This document shows, piece by piece, positions 33,254 to 41,670 of a DNA stretch of 64,000 nucleotides. The notes beneath the pieces are model-generated. The model was not told the DNA's origin. It saw nothing but the letters and a program-made list of their open reading frames with translations, and did no database searches. Position numbers and translations under genes: made by a program. Where the stretch lies: contig JABSRN010000042.1 in NCBI GenBank assembly GCA_013214025.1, positions 62,001 through 126,000 of the forward strand, read 5' to 3'. The stretch's first letter is position 1; every line of letters starts with the position of its first letter. The stretch comes from Polyangiaceae bacterium. GTDB lineage: Bacteria; Myxococcota_A; Polyangia; Polyangiales; Polyangiaceae.

Positions 33254-34756
33254 TCAGTCCTTCAACACCGCACGCACGAAACGACCGTCTAAGTACGCCG
33301 TCGTAAAACAATTGCCGTAGGCGCTCGCATACACAAATCCGTCCGCCCCTTGCCTCCAAGCAGTAGCGTGCGCCATGTGCCCGGCGTGTTCGTCATAGAC
33401 AACACGGCCCTCGCCATTCAGCGTCATACTACGCACCCAACCTCCGCAAAAATTCCCGTACAACATGCGCTGGTCGAAACGGCCATCGTAGGGATCGTTC
33501 TCGACGGGTTCGTATTCGAGCCCGGTCCACACCACCCGGCGCTGGGTCGGTTCCACGTCGGGGTCCTCCAAGGCGGGCCAAGTATCCAGTGCGTTCGTCC
33601 AGCTGGCCACCGGATCGCTCACCCCCACACACGGGCCCGTGCATACGCCGTCGTGCTGGTCCCACCCGAAGTTCTGTCCGTCAAAGGCGCCCAGAACGTT
33701 AACCTCTTCGAAATCGCCACCGACATCGCCGATCCAGAGTCGGCCTCGCTGATCGAGGTTGCCGCGCCACGGCGAGCGCAGACCGTAGGCGACGATGTTG
33801 GCATCTCGCCCGGCAAGACCAACGAAGGGGTTACTCGACACCGTCTCGTAGCCGGATTCATCCACGCCGCGCCGCGGTCTCACGCGAATCACCGACCCCA
33901 AGGGATTCGATAGCTCTTGTGCTCGAGGACTGTCGTCCTTTTCCCCCACCAAGGCCCAGAGATTGCCTTCGCCATCGAAACCAATCGAGCCGATATTGTG
34001 CCAGGCCTGGGGAGCGTTGTCCTCTCCCAGCCGTATCACTACAGCGCGGGAAGAATTCGCGAGAGCGTAGTTGGTCGGATCAAACAGGTGCCGAGAGACG
34101 ACGCTGTCGTCCCGACTCTCGCAGTAGCCGAAGTAAACATAAGCGTTGTTTGCGAAATCCGGATCGAAGGCTAACGAGATCAGCCCGCAGTCATGAAAGT
34201 CATAGCTGGCGTCGAGTTCGAAACCGCCGATCAATCGCGCGGTGTCGCCCTCCAAGGAATAGTGAAACACCGCCGCACCGAAATTGCCGTCCCCTTTGCC
34301 CTTCTGGAGGAGCAAGAACTCGCGAGTCCCCGGAATAAACGCAAAGTCAGTGATCGCAGTGGGTGTGCCCTCCAGATAGATTTCCTCAAAGGCGAGATGC
34401 AGCGGTGCTGGCGGTGCTACCTGCCCGGGATCTACGTCGGCACCGCTCTCCGGATTTACCGGAGCTGCGCCATCCGGCTGGGGCCCCGCGTGTCCGTCAA
34501 CCACAGCGTCGCTGCCCGCCTCCACGACATCCGGACGCAGCCCGGGCCGCGCCGCGCCATCCATAGAAAACGGGTCAATTCCGTCACCCGAGCTGGAGCA
34601 ACCCGCGAAGACCACCACGCTTAGCCCGCCCAGGGCGGATAGAAATCTCAGCCACTGGGTCGCTGAGTGTTGGGTCCTTGGGTGTCGGGTCCGTGAGTAT
34701 TGGTTCCGGGAGTACTGGTTCCGATTGTACGTACGCCGCAGTCGAGATCCCTGCAA
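33254..34756 (-). CDS. Soluble glucose/sorbosone dehydrogenase-like lipoprotein
   Basis: A secreted beta-propeller protein of 500 residues in the glucose/sorbosone dehydrogenase (PQQ-dependent aldose dehydrogenase) family. The lipobox FAGC lies near residue 53, followed by an Asp/Pro-rich linker (about 55-115). The propeller has repeated blade motifs such as GLISLAFDPDFANNAYVYF, GNLWALVGEKDDS and GRLWIGDVGGDFEEVNVL. It is probably an outer-surface or periplasmic dehydrogenase passing electrons to the adjacent diheme protein. The substrate is unknown. The N-terminus before the hydrophobic segment is odd: five pentapeptide repeats of RNQYS type. The only in-frame start I see is TTG 34754-34756, and the true start is uncertain. 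Confidence 0.85.
   Translation of the reverse strand: MQGSRLRRTYNRNQYSRNQYSRTRHPRTQHSATQWLRFLSALGGLSVVVFAGCSSSGDGIDPFSMDGAARPGLRPDVVEAGSDAVVDGHAGPQPDGAAPVNPESGADVDPGQVAPPAPLHLAFEEIYLEGTPTAITDFAFIPGTREFLLLQKGKGDGNFGAAVFHYSLEGDTARLIGGFELDASYDFHDCGLISLAFDPDFANNAYVYFGYCESRDDSVVSRHLFDPTNYALANSSRAVVIRLGEDNAPQAWHNIGSIGFDGEGNLWALVGEKDDSPRAQELSNPLGSVIRVRPRRGVDESGYETVSSNPFVGLAGRDANIVAYGLRSPWRGNLDQRGRLWIGDVGGDFEEVNVLGAFDGQNFGWDQHDGVCTGPCVGVSDPVASWTNALDTWPALEDPDVEPTQRRVVWTGLEYEPVENDPYDGRFDQRMLYGNFCGGWVRSMTLNGEGRVVYDEHAGHMAHATAWRQGADGFVYASAYGNCFTTAYLDGRFVRAVLKD
34651..34723. repeat. Five imperfect 15-bp tandem repeats at the 5' end of the dehydrogenase gene
   Basis: On the minus strand the unit is about CGGAACCARTACTCN, with copies decaying from exact towards the lipobox end. 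They encode RNQYS, RNQYS, RTRHP, RTQHS and ATQWL. The copies keep the frame, so slippage would change only the number of pentapeptides. Confidence 0.7.
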
Positions 34757-34821
34757 TCGCTTCAGACTACCGGAAGGGAACTTCTACGGCGGGGCCTCTC
34801 CTATCGTGATATGAACGCGTC

Positions 34822-35088
34822 GTGTCTGCGAAAAACCCGTTCCGCCTAATCCTCCTGGCCCCGCTACTGGTGGCGACCCTCCTGCTTGGCGGGTGTAACC
34901 CCAAAGCGCCGCCGCCGCCGGTAGAGGTATCAAAGAGCGGCACGGAGTTCGAGCCGCCAGTGAAGGTCGAGCAAATACCGAAACAAGCCTGGTACTGCGA
35001 CATGGGAACGGTCCACTACGCTCGCCACGAAAAAGGCGACGGCAAATGTACACTCTGCGGCATGGACCTTACCCAAGCTCCCCAATAA
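34822..35088 (+). CDS. Small lipoprotein with heavy-metal-binding domain
   Basis: 88 residues from GTG 34822. Signal peptide with lipobox LLGGC (Cys at about 25), a short Pro-rich spacer, then a C-terminal module YCDMGTVHYARHEKGDGKCTL split before CGMDL: residues C, M, H, H, C, C and M are arranged like the small heavy-metal-binding domain found at the N-termini of copper/silver efflux proteins (pattern YxCPMH...GxCPxCGMxL). It probably binds copper or a related metal at the membrane face. A thioredoxin-like lipoprotein follows 46 nt downstream, an arrangement seen in metal or cytochrome maturation contexts. It is divergent from the sugar-dehydrogenase gene. Confidence 0.75.
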   Translation: MSAKNPFRLILLAPLLVATLLLGGCNPKAPPPPVEVSKSGTEFEPPVKVEQIPKQAWYCDMGTVHYARHEKGDGKCTLCGMDLTQAPQ

Positions 35089-35134
35089 CGCGTCCGGCAC
35101 ACCGCCCGTCCACATCGCCCAGGCCATCGCCATC

Positions 35135-35860
35135 GTGACGCCAATCGAGAGCCGCATCCGTTCTGCACGCCGCCTCCCCTTCGCGCTCGCACTACTGTTC
35201 GCCGTAGTCGCCTGCTCCAAGCCCGATACACCCACGTCATCCGCATCCGGGGCGCCCTCCCCCGTCCCCGCCACAACCATCAGCCCGATTCCCATCAGCC
35301 CAGCGACGACCCAAGCGGCCGCACCGACTGTTCCCCCAGCCAGCGTCCACGCATCAGCTGCGCCCCCCATCGAACTACCCGATGGTCTCATCGGCATCGA
35401 CGGCCCCGGCGTGCTCGCGGAAGTAATCAAACGCAAACAGATTGGCGTACTGGTCAACATATGGGCGAGCTGGTGCGGCTCCTGCAAAGCGGAAATGCCC
35501 ATGCTCGAAAAAGTGCGCGCGGACTACGCCTCCGAGGGCATCGGCGTGCTCTACGTCTCGGTAAACAAACCCAGCAACGCAGAAAAGGCCGTCGCGTTCT
35601 TGACCGAACGCAAGCTCCCCCTACCAGGCTTTTTGGTCACTAGCCGGCTCGGCCCATTCAAGCTCGCCATGAACCCACGCTGGAGGGGCTCACTCCCCGC
35701 CACCTTCCTCTTCGACGGCGACGCCAAGCTCCAATACTACTGGGGCGCACAAGTCTTCGAAGAGGAGCTCGTACCCATCCTGGACGGCTATCTCGCCGGC
35801 GAGAACATCCAGGGCGAAGCCAATTTCCTGATCTCCCCCGGCAAGACTGAATCGCACTGA
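35135..35860 (+). CDS. TlpA-family thioredoxin-like lipoprotein
   Basis: 241 residues from GTG 35135. Signal peptide with lipobox VVAC (Cys at about 27), a long Pro/Ser/Thr/Ala-rich linker (about 30-85), then a thioredoxin fold with the redox site WCGSC in LVNIWASWCGSCKAEMPML, and the cis-Pro region GSLPATFLFD. TlpA/ResA-like proteins reduce disulfides in the periplasm, often for cytochrome c maturation or copper delivery. With a metal-binding lipoprotein upstream and a diheme lipoprotein nearby, that role is plausible but inferred. The linker length suggests the domain reaches away from the membrane. Confidence 0.9.
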   Translation: MTPIESRIRSARRLPFALALLFAVVACSKPDTPTSSASGAPSPVPATTISPIPISPATTQAAAPTVPPASVHASAAPPIELPDGLIGIDGPGVLAEVIKRKQIGVLVNIWASWCGSCKAEMPMLEKVRADYASEGIGVLYVSVNKPSNAEKAVAFLTERKLPLPGFLVTSRLGPFKLAMNPRWRGSLPATFLFDGDAKLQYYWGAQVFEEELVPILDGYLAGENIQGEANFLISPGKTESH

Positions 35861-36208
35861 ACCGCACCGAACCTGTCGGCATCCGTTCTTCCATCCCCAT
35901 TGGATCAACACGTCGTCAGCACGAAAAGTCCGGCGCCGCTGCTTATCGGCAAGGCGCACGCGCATCAGCGCCACCGCGTTCGCTCACTCCCACGGTTCGA
36001 TCACCCCCAGCGTTCGATCACCGCCGAGCGCCGGTAACCGCCGCGCGCTGAGGCGAAGACCGGGCTGTTATCCCGCGAAATGAGCCACCGAGACTCCGGC
36101 ATGGTCTCTGCACACTACTCGCCACACACCAACCGTGGCCGATTTACCGCGCCACCATCGAGGTGCTGTGTCCGTCCAGACGCCGTACCGACAGAAAGAT
36201 AAAAGAGC
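35861..36208. other. Intergenic region upstream of recA
   Basis: These 348 nt hold no supportable gene. An exact direct repeat GTTCGATCACC occurs at 35995-36005 and 36012-36022 (17-bp period). I found no match to the E. coli-type CTGT-N8-ACAG or the GAAC-N4-GTTC LexA boxes, and no clear -35/-10 pair. Confidence 0.5.
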
Positions 36209-37240
36209 ATGCCAGAAAAGAAAAAGAACAAGTCCACCAACCAGGATCTGAACCGCATCATCGGCGAAATCGAAAAAGACCACGGCATCGGGTCCATCAT
36301 GTTCCTCGGCAACAAATCCGTCAGCAAAGACGACAACGCGATCCCTACCGGCTGTATCGCCCTGGACCGTGCCGTCGGCGTCGGAGGCTACCCCCGCGGC
36401 CGCATCGTTGAAATCTTCGGTCCCGAATCGAGCGGCAAGACCACGCTCACCCTACACGCCATCGCTGCGGTACAAGCGGCGGGGGGCAACGCCGCCTTCA
36501 TCGATGCCGAGCACGCCTTCGACTTGCGCTACGCCAAAGCCATTGGCGTAGACATCGATCGTTTGTTGATCGCACAGCCCGACTACGGTGAACAGGCACT
36601 TGAAATCGTCGACAGCCTCACCCGCTCAGGGCTGCTCGACTTGATAGTAGTCGACTCCGTCGCCGCCCTCGTGCCTCGTGCAGAAATCGAAGGAGACATG
36701 GGCGCCTCTCACATGGGTCTGCAGGCTCGACTCATGAGCCAAGCCCTACGCAAGCTGACGGCCACCGTGAACAAAACGCAAACAACGCTGATGTTCATCA
36801 ATCAGCTACGGCAAAAAATCGGTGTAGTGTTCGGAAACCCAGAGACGACAACCGGCGGCAACGCGATGAAATTCTATTCGAGCCTGCGTCTCGATGTACG
36901 GCGCATCGGCAAGGTCACGGCTGGAGACGACTTGGTGGGCAACCGAACACGCGTGAAGCTCGTCAAGAACAAGTGTGCCCAACCGTTCACGGAAGCCGAG
37001 TTCGATATTCGCTGGGGCATCGGAGTCGATGCGCTCACGGACTTGATCGACATCGCGGTGAGCGACGGAGTGCTAGACAAAAACGGTGCCTATTATTCCT
37101 TCGCCGGCAAGAGCATCGGACAAGGCCGAGAAAAAACCCGCGAGGCCCTCAAGCAGAACGCAGAGCTCCGAAAGAAAATCCACAACGCGATTCGCGCGGC
37201 CGAGGCCAAGACCGAACAGTCCTCGGCGATGGCCGCCTGA
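36209..37240 (+). CDS. recA: Recombinase RecA
   Basis: Forms filaments on single-stranded DNA for homologous recombination and triggers LexA self-cleavage. The 343-residue product has Walker [10 protein letters not shown] (71-79), Walker [14 protein letters not shown], loop L1 [21 protein letters not shown], split here as [10 protein letters not shown] and [11 protein letters not shown], and loop L2 near [20 protein letters not shown]. The C-terminal DNA-gateway domain is present, with a short tail that is less acidic than usual ([14 protein letters not shown]). KNKCAQPF replaces the common KNKVAPPF. The ATG start has AAAGATAAAAGAGC upstream. It is alone on its strand and converges with the DUF2723 gene. 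Confidence 0.97.
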   Translation: MPEKKKNKSTNQDLNRIIGEIEKDHGIGSIMFLGNKSVSKDDNAIPTGCIALDRAVGVGGYPRGRIVEIFGPESSGKTTLTLHAIAAVQAAGGNAAFIDAEHAFDLRYAKAIGVDIDRLLIAQPDYGEQALEIVDSLTRSGLLDLIVVDSVAALVPRAEIEGDMGASHMGLQARLMSQALRKLTATVNKTQTTLMFINQLRQKIGVVFGNPETTTGGNAMKFYSSLRLDVRRIGKVTAGDDLVGNRTRVKLVKNKCAQPFTEAEFDIRWGIGVDALTDLIDIAVSDGVLDKNGAYYSFAGKSIGQGREKTREALKQNAELRKKIHNAIRAAEAKTEQSSAMAA

Positions 37241-37301
37241 CCCGAGTCTCTCTCCTCACTCAAGCGGCAGAGTCGGGAGAGGCCCTTGACCCCAGGAGTC
37301 A

Positions 37302-39131
37302 TCAGGGTACCGGACGGCCCAGCGGCAAAGACGCGCCGATTTTTCGCGCGTGCTCAGCTCGACCGGCCAAGCCAGCGCGGTCGAAAACACCCGCCAGTTG
37401 TGCCCAAGGGCGCACATATTCCCCGGCCAGCCGTGAGGCCCACGGATCCATCAATGGCTCCGGCGATAGGTCAAACTGAAACTCTGCGAACAATTTCTCG
37501 TTCATGACGAGCAACTCCGCAGGGTGTGGGAGGGAAGCTGTAGCAGGCAAAATACGAATCAGCGTACCCACCGGATAGCTCGGTAGCTGCGCTGGGATAA
37601 GCGGCGAAAAAACGTTCGTCATGTATAGCGGGCGACCGGATGCCAACAAGCTGATCGCGAGCTCCGGGGTCTTCACATTGGCAGCGGAGATTCCGCGCAA
37701 CGCGAACCCCAGTCGCCTTTCGATTTGTTGCTGATACCAAGCATATCGCAATAGATGAACGTCGATGTAGACCACATCAGGCCGCAGGTGCAGAGCCCTG
37801 CGCACGTATGAAAAACCAAAACTTCGCAGATCGCCAGAGCCCAACAGCAGTGCCCTCGGCTCTGCGGAGACCAAACAATTGCGCAGGTAAAGTTCGATAG
37901 CAGGACGATGATGGTTGGCCACCGTCGGCCCTGCGAGCATCACAGCCAAACCCACCCAGCCTAGGCCTCCCCAGACCGAAGCCGTCCGCGCCCAACGAAG
38001 CTCGCTCAGCTGTGCCGAAACAGCGCTCAAACCCCTCGCAACAAACACGGTAAAGATCGTCATCGGCAAGACGTAAAATCGTTCCGCCACCGCCGCCGCG
38101 ACACCGATCGGTGCCAAGTTGAATCGCGACACAAAGACGGGTCCCGCTAACAGCAAACTGAGAAGCAGCATGACGGCTCCCCAAGGCGTCGGCTGCCCTC
38201 GCCGGCGAAAGGCCACGACGATGCCGACCAAGCCCACACCGGCGGGCAACCACAGGAGCTCGCCCGCGACAGCCCGACTCAGGGTGGCGATCTGCAGAAG
38301 GGGCTGTATCTCGTCATCCCGCAACCCGAGCGAAAATGTCCCAAAGTCCAGCCGCAAGAAGTGGTGCATCAGTCCGCTGAACGTGCGCGTGTTGCCCCAC
38401 ACCATCGCTTCGGGTGCGGATGGCGCCATCAGACTGAGGTACGGCAGGAGGCCCAGAGCCAGTCCAGTCACGCCCAGGCCGACGCTGACTGCTGGCCGAT
38501 TCGAAGCGCGCACCCAGCGCAAGACCGCCCACAACCCAACGGGCGTGAGCAACACAACGGAATGGTGACCGGAGATTCCGAGCCCCGCGGCGAGACCCAG
38601 CCAGAAGACATGACGGGACCGTGGCCAGCTCAGCTGTGGAGCACAGAGATAGAGCACAATGGCGGCCATCAGTGCGTTCAACGCGAACACTTCAGCAGAA
38701 GTGGACAGGCGCCAATACAGCGGTGACGACGCCAAGATGCCAACGGCGAGCGCCGCTGGTCCGCGACGGGCGCCCCACGCCACGGCGGCAAGGTACAGAA
38801 CGGCCACCGACGCCGTCCCCAAGAGTGCCGTCGCTAGGCTGGCGTTATGGGCGGGGCTCAGCGACGGAAGCCAGCTGAGCGATCGAAGGTAAATCGTGTA
38901 GAGCGGAAAGCCGGGAGGATGAGCTACTCCTCCCGCCGCCGCTATCGCTGAGAACTCCCCGTTGTCTCCGCCCAACACCACGCTCGAGCTCGTCGACAGA
39001 TAGAGCACGGCCGCGCCGACCACCAACAGCCCCCCCCACACGTGCCGTCGCCAGCTGGCGCCATCCAAAAACGAACGTGAAAACATCAGAGTATTGCGGG
39101 CTCCCGGAGAGGAACAATCAAGTGTACTCAT
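37302..39131 (-). CDS. DUF2723 polytopic membrane protein (glycosyltransferase-like)
   Basis: A 609-residue inner-membrane protein with about 10-12 predicted transmembrane helices in the first 400 residues and a C-terminal soluble part. The DUF2723 signature is VVLGGDNGEFSAIAAAGGVA followed by HPPGFPLYTI near residues 50-85, where the Asp and Glu may be catalytic as in GT-C-type transferases. SAEVFALNALM is also typical. Members in Bacteroidetes have been linked to protein O-mannosylation. The activity here is unproven. The start is uncertain: ATG 39129-39131, or ATG 39084-39086 after which the first helix follows more directly. It converges with recA. Confidence 0.85.
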   Translation of the reverse strand: MSTLDCSSPGARNTLMFSRSFLDGASWRRHVWGGLLVVGAAVLYLSTSSSVVLGGDNGEFSAIAAAGGVAHPPGFPLYTIYLRSLSWLPSLSPAHNASLATALLGTASVAVLYLAAVAWGARRGPAALAVGILASSPLYWRLSTSAEVFALNALMAAIVLYLCAPQLSWPRSRHVFWLGLAAGLGISGHHSVVLLTPVGLWAVLRWVRASNRPAVSVGLGVTGLALGLLPYLSLMAPSAPEAMVWGNTRTFSGLMHHFLRLDFGTFSLGLRDDEIQPLLQIATLSRAVAGELLWLPAGVGLVGIVVAFRRRGQPTPWGAVMLLLSLLLAGPVFVSRFNLAPIGVAAAVAERFYVLPMTIFTVFVARGLSAVSAQLSELRWARTASVWGGLGWVGLAVMLAGPTVANHHRPAIELYLRNCLVSAEPRALLLGSGDLRSFGFSYVRRALHLRPDVVYIDVHLLRYAWYQQQIERRLGFALRGISAANVKTPELAISLLASGRPLYMTNVFSPLIPAQLPSYPVGTLIRILPATASLPHPAELLVMNEKLFAEFQFDLSPEPLMDPWASRLAGEYVRPWAQLAGVFDRAGLAGRAEHARKIGASLPLGRPVP

Positions 39132-39348
39132 CAGCCAGAACTGGCGACAAGGGTCCCTGAGAATCGACGGGCCCAGGTAGCGCTCTCAAAGGCGGCTGCC
39201 GCGAGGGACCAAAACGGGCAGGCCCTGCGTTTGAAACGGGGGCTTTTGCGCTGGGAAGGGCCCGCCTTCGCACGGCGACCCCTGCGCGCCCGGATAATGG
39301 GCGAAAAAGTTTGCATTCTTCCGCTGCGCGATAGAGTCGTGGGGACTC

Positions 39349-40077
39349 ATGATGAAGCGATGGACTGCAGCGATTGTTTTCGCCACGTGCCTCACGGCCG
39401 GGCCCGCTAGCGGTTTCAACAAATATTTGGTGATCCCCAGCGAAGCTGAGGTCAAGCGTAGCCCGGCTCATCAATACGCCAACATGAGCAACGATCAGGC
39501 CTTCGCCGAGCTCCAGCAGCGCCGAGTGAAATACCATCGTGAACCGGGCGGAGTCCGCGGTGTCCGGGCGCCTATTCGGCTCGACGGAGCTATCAACGGC
39601 GTGTTTGTACACTCCGTACTGCCCGCCAAGGAACGACCCGGCACCCCCTTCGAGATCCTCGACGCCCGATTGGCGCTGTCTCTGTACGATCTCGCCAAGG
39701 TTCTAAAGAGCCACGATATCGTGGAGGTCGTGCACTTCACTATGTACCGCCCGCCGCATACCCATCGCAACGACCCTAATTACGCCCAGACCCGCCACCC
39801 CGGCGGCATGGCGATCGATCTGGGAGCGTTAAAGAAGCGAAATGGCGACTGGCTAGCCGTCGGCCCTCATTGGCAGGGCAAGCTGGGCGCGAAGACCTGT
39901 GGCATAGGTGCCCGGAAGCTGCTGCGCCGCCGGGCCCGGGAACTCATCAGCATCGCCTGCGAAGTCGCGGATCAGCGGATTTTTCACTATATGCTCACCC
40001 CCCACTACGACGAGCCCCATGCGGACCACTGGCATCTGGAAATCAAGCCAAAAACCCGCTGGTTTTTGATCAACTGA
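39349..40077 (+). CDS. Secreted extensin-like / M15-type peptidoglycan peptidase
   Basis: A 242-residue exported protein with a signal peptide ending near ASG (about 22). The C-terminal half has RHPGGMAIDLGALKK and HADHWHLEI, the spaced His/Asp/His zinc ligands of the extensin-like C-terminal and M15 D-Ala-D-Ala peptidase families. MYRPPHTHRND is another His-rich segment near the active site. It is probably a zinc peptidase acting on peptidoglycan crosslinks in the periplasm. The specificity is not determined. Two adjacent ATGs begin the frame. It lies upstream of mgtE on the same strand after an 88-nt gap with a 16-bp tandem repeat. Confidence 0.75.
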   Translation: MMKRWTAAIVFATCLTAGPASGFNKYLVIPSEAEVKRSPAHQYANMSNDQAFAELQQRRVKYHREPGGVRGVRAPIRLDGAINGVFVHSVLPAKERPGTPFEILDARLALSLYDLAKVLKSHDIVEVVHFTMYRPPHTHRNDPNYAQTRHPGGMAIDLGALKKRNGDWLAVGPHWQGKLGAKTCGIGARKLLRRRARELISIACEVADQRIFHYMLTPHYDEPHADHWHLEIKPKTRWFLIN

Positions 40078-40080
40078 TCC

Positions 40081-40112
40081 CTCGCCCAAGCCAGCACTCG
40101 CCCAAGCCAACC
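40081..40112. repeat. 16-bp tandem duplication upstream of mgtE
   Basis: CTCGCCCAAGCCAGCA (40081-40096) is followed directly by CTCGCCCAAGCCAACC (40097-40112), matching at 13 of 16 positions. It begins just after the stop of the previous gene. It looks like a replication-slippage duplication. A regulatory role is possible but not shown. Confidence 0.7.
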
Positions 40113-40165
40113 AGTCAGCGAGCTGCACTAGACTTCGGCAGCCAAGGTTTGCTACCTCCGAAGTT

Positions 40166-41545
40166 ATGAAGCTCGCGCAACTGATCGGTCCCGAGCTCGA
40201 GCGACTCGTCCAGGAGAACCCGAAGGAGCTGCGCTCCTTCCTGAACGACGTGCACCCCGAAGATCTAGCGGACTTCGTGGATGATCTCGGCAACGAGAAG
40301 GTCGCTCGCATGTTGCGGGATCTCCCGACAGATTACGCAGCCCAGGTATTCGAACGCTTGGATGACCATCGCCAAGAGGCCCTCGCCGGCCACCTGGGCG
40401 TGACGGACACCACCGAGCTCGCCATCGAGATGGACGCCGACGAACGCACGGATTTTTTGAGCGTGCTGCCGCCGTCCCTGCGCGAGCCGGTGATCACCCA
40501 GATCGAAACCCTCGATCCGGAAGTCGCGGACGACGTCGAGGAGCTGTCCCGATGGGAAGACACCGTCGCCGGCGGCTTGATGACGACAGACTACATCTCC
40601 GTGCCGCCGACTCTGAGCATGGGAGAGGTGATCAACGAACTCCGTAACCGTGCGCAAGAAGCGGAAACTATCGAAACGGTGTACGTGCTCGAACAACACG
40701 ATCGCCTGGTGGGCGTACTGCCCCTACGCCGCATACTTCTCGCCGCGGAAGCCACCCGTGTCGACGAGGTGATGATTCACAACCCCATCGGCGTAGAGCC
40801 TGAGCTGGATCAGGAAGATGTCGCTCGCAAGCTCGCTAAATACGACTTGGGCACGATTCCCGTGATCGACAAGGGGACGCTGCTCGGTGTCATCACCTCT
40901 GACGACATCCTCGACGTGCTCACCGAAGAGCAGAGCGAAGACGTGCACAAGATGGGCGCCATCGAGCCAGTGCGCGACGGCTACTTCGAGACGAGTTTTT
41001 TATTGTTTCTAAAAAAGCGCGCACCGTGGCTGCTCATCTTATTCCTGGGCGGCTTCATCGCCACCATGATCATGAAGGCCTACGACCAAGTGCTCGTCTC
41101 GATCACTCAGCTGACCGTCTACCTGCCGCTGCTGATCTCTGCGGGTGGCAACTCCGGTTCTCAGTCGTCCACGTTGATCATTCGAAGCCTCGCCGTGGGT
41201 GATGTTGAATCATCAGATTGGTGGCGTGTGTTTGTTCGCGAATTCGGGCAAGGCCTCGTATTAGGAACGATGCTGGCCACCCTAGGGGTCGCGCGCGTCT
41301 ATTTTGCTGGCGACGGCATCGGTCTCTCAGCCCTAGTGGGGATCACCATTATCGGCATTGTGCTCATGGGCTGCGTAGTGGGCGGCATGTTCCCCCTGCT
41401 CTTGCATCGTCTGGGAATCGATCCGGCTACCAGCTCGACACCGTTCATCGCCACGTTGATCGATGTACTTGGGATCGGCCTCTACTTGGCTCTAGCCAAC
41501 TATTTTCTCCTGGAAACAATGAGCCGGTTGCCGGCGGCCGGGTAG
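40166..41545 (+). CDS. mgtE: Magnesium transporter MgtE
   Basis: A magnesium channel of the inner membrane, 459 residues, typical length. The N-terminal magnesium-sensing helical domain (HPEDLADFVDDLG, RMLRDLPTDYAAQVFERL) is followed by two CBS domains (about 140-265, with LGTIPVIDKGTLLGVITSDD). Five transmembrane helices then form the pore, with the conserved SAGGNSGSQSSTLIIRSLA motif that contains the ion-selective region. The sensing domain closes the pore when magnesium is high, so regulation can be purely protein-based. No magnesium riboswitch is seen in the short upstream gap. A GC-rich dyad overlaps the stop. Confidence 0.96.
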   Translation: MKLAQLIGPELERLVQENPKELRSFLNDVHPEDLADFVDDLGNEKVARMLRDLPTDYAAQVFERLDDHRQEALAGHLGVTDTTELAIEMDADERTDFLSVLPPSLREPVITQIETLDPEVADDVEELSRWEDTVAGGLMTTDYISVPPTLSMGEVINELRNRAQEAETIETVYVLEQHDRLVGVLPLRRILLAAEATRVDEVMIHNPIGVEPELDQEDVARKLAKYDLGTIPVIDKGTLLGVITSDDILDVLTEEQSEDVHKMGAIEPVRDGYFETSFLLFLKKRAPWLLILFLGGFIATMIMKAYDQVLVSITQLTVYLPLLISAGGNSGSQSSTLIIRSLAVGDVESSDWWRVFVREFGQGLVLGTMLATLGVARVYFAGDGIGLSALVGITIIGIVLMGCVVGGMFPLLLHRLGIDPATSSTPFIATLIDVLGIGLYLALANYFLLETMSRLPAAG

Positions 41546-41561
41546 CCGGGTAGCCGCCGGC
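41530..41561. repeat. GC-rich inverted repeat at the end of mgtE
   Basis: GCCGGCGGC (41530-41538) and GCCGCCGGC (41553-41561) are perfect 9-bp arms with a 14-nt loop that contains the stop codon and a duplicated GGTAGCCG. It could act as a terminator or 3'-end stabiliser, but no T-run follows. Confidence 0.45.
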
Positions 41562-41670
41562 GGCCTCAAATGCGCCGGCTGCCGAGTCAATCGACGGATA
41601 TGTCGGATGCCCGTTGACATCAGCACCCTTCCCGGGAAAATTCGCGTCCACGGGGTCCCTTTAGAGAAGC

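Noticed and set aside
40078-40165. Possible magnesium riboswitch upstream of mgtE
   Set aside because: The gap is only 88 nt, is partly a tandem repeat, and shows none of the M-box conserved elements.
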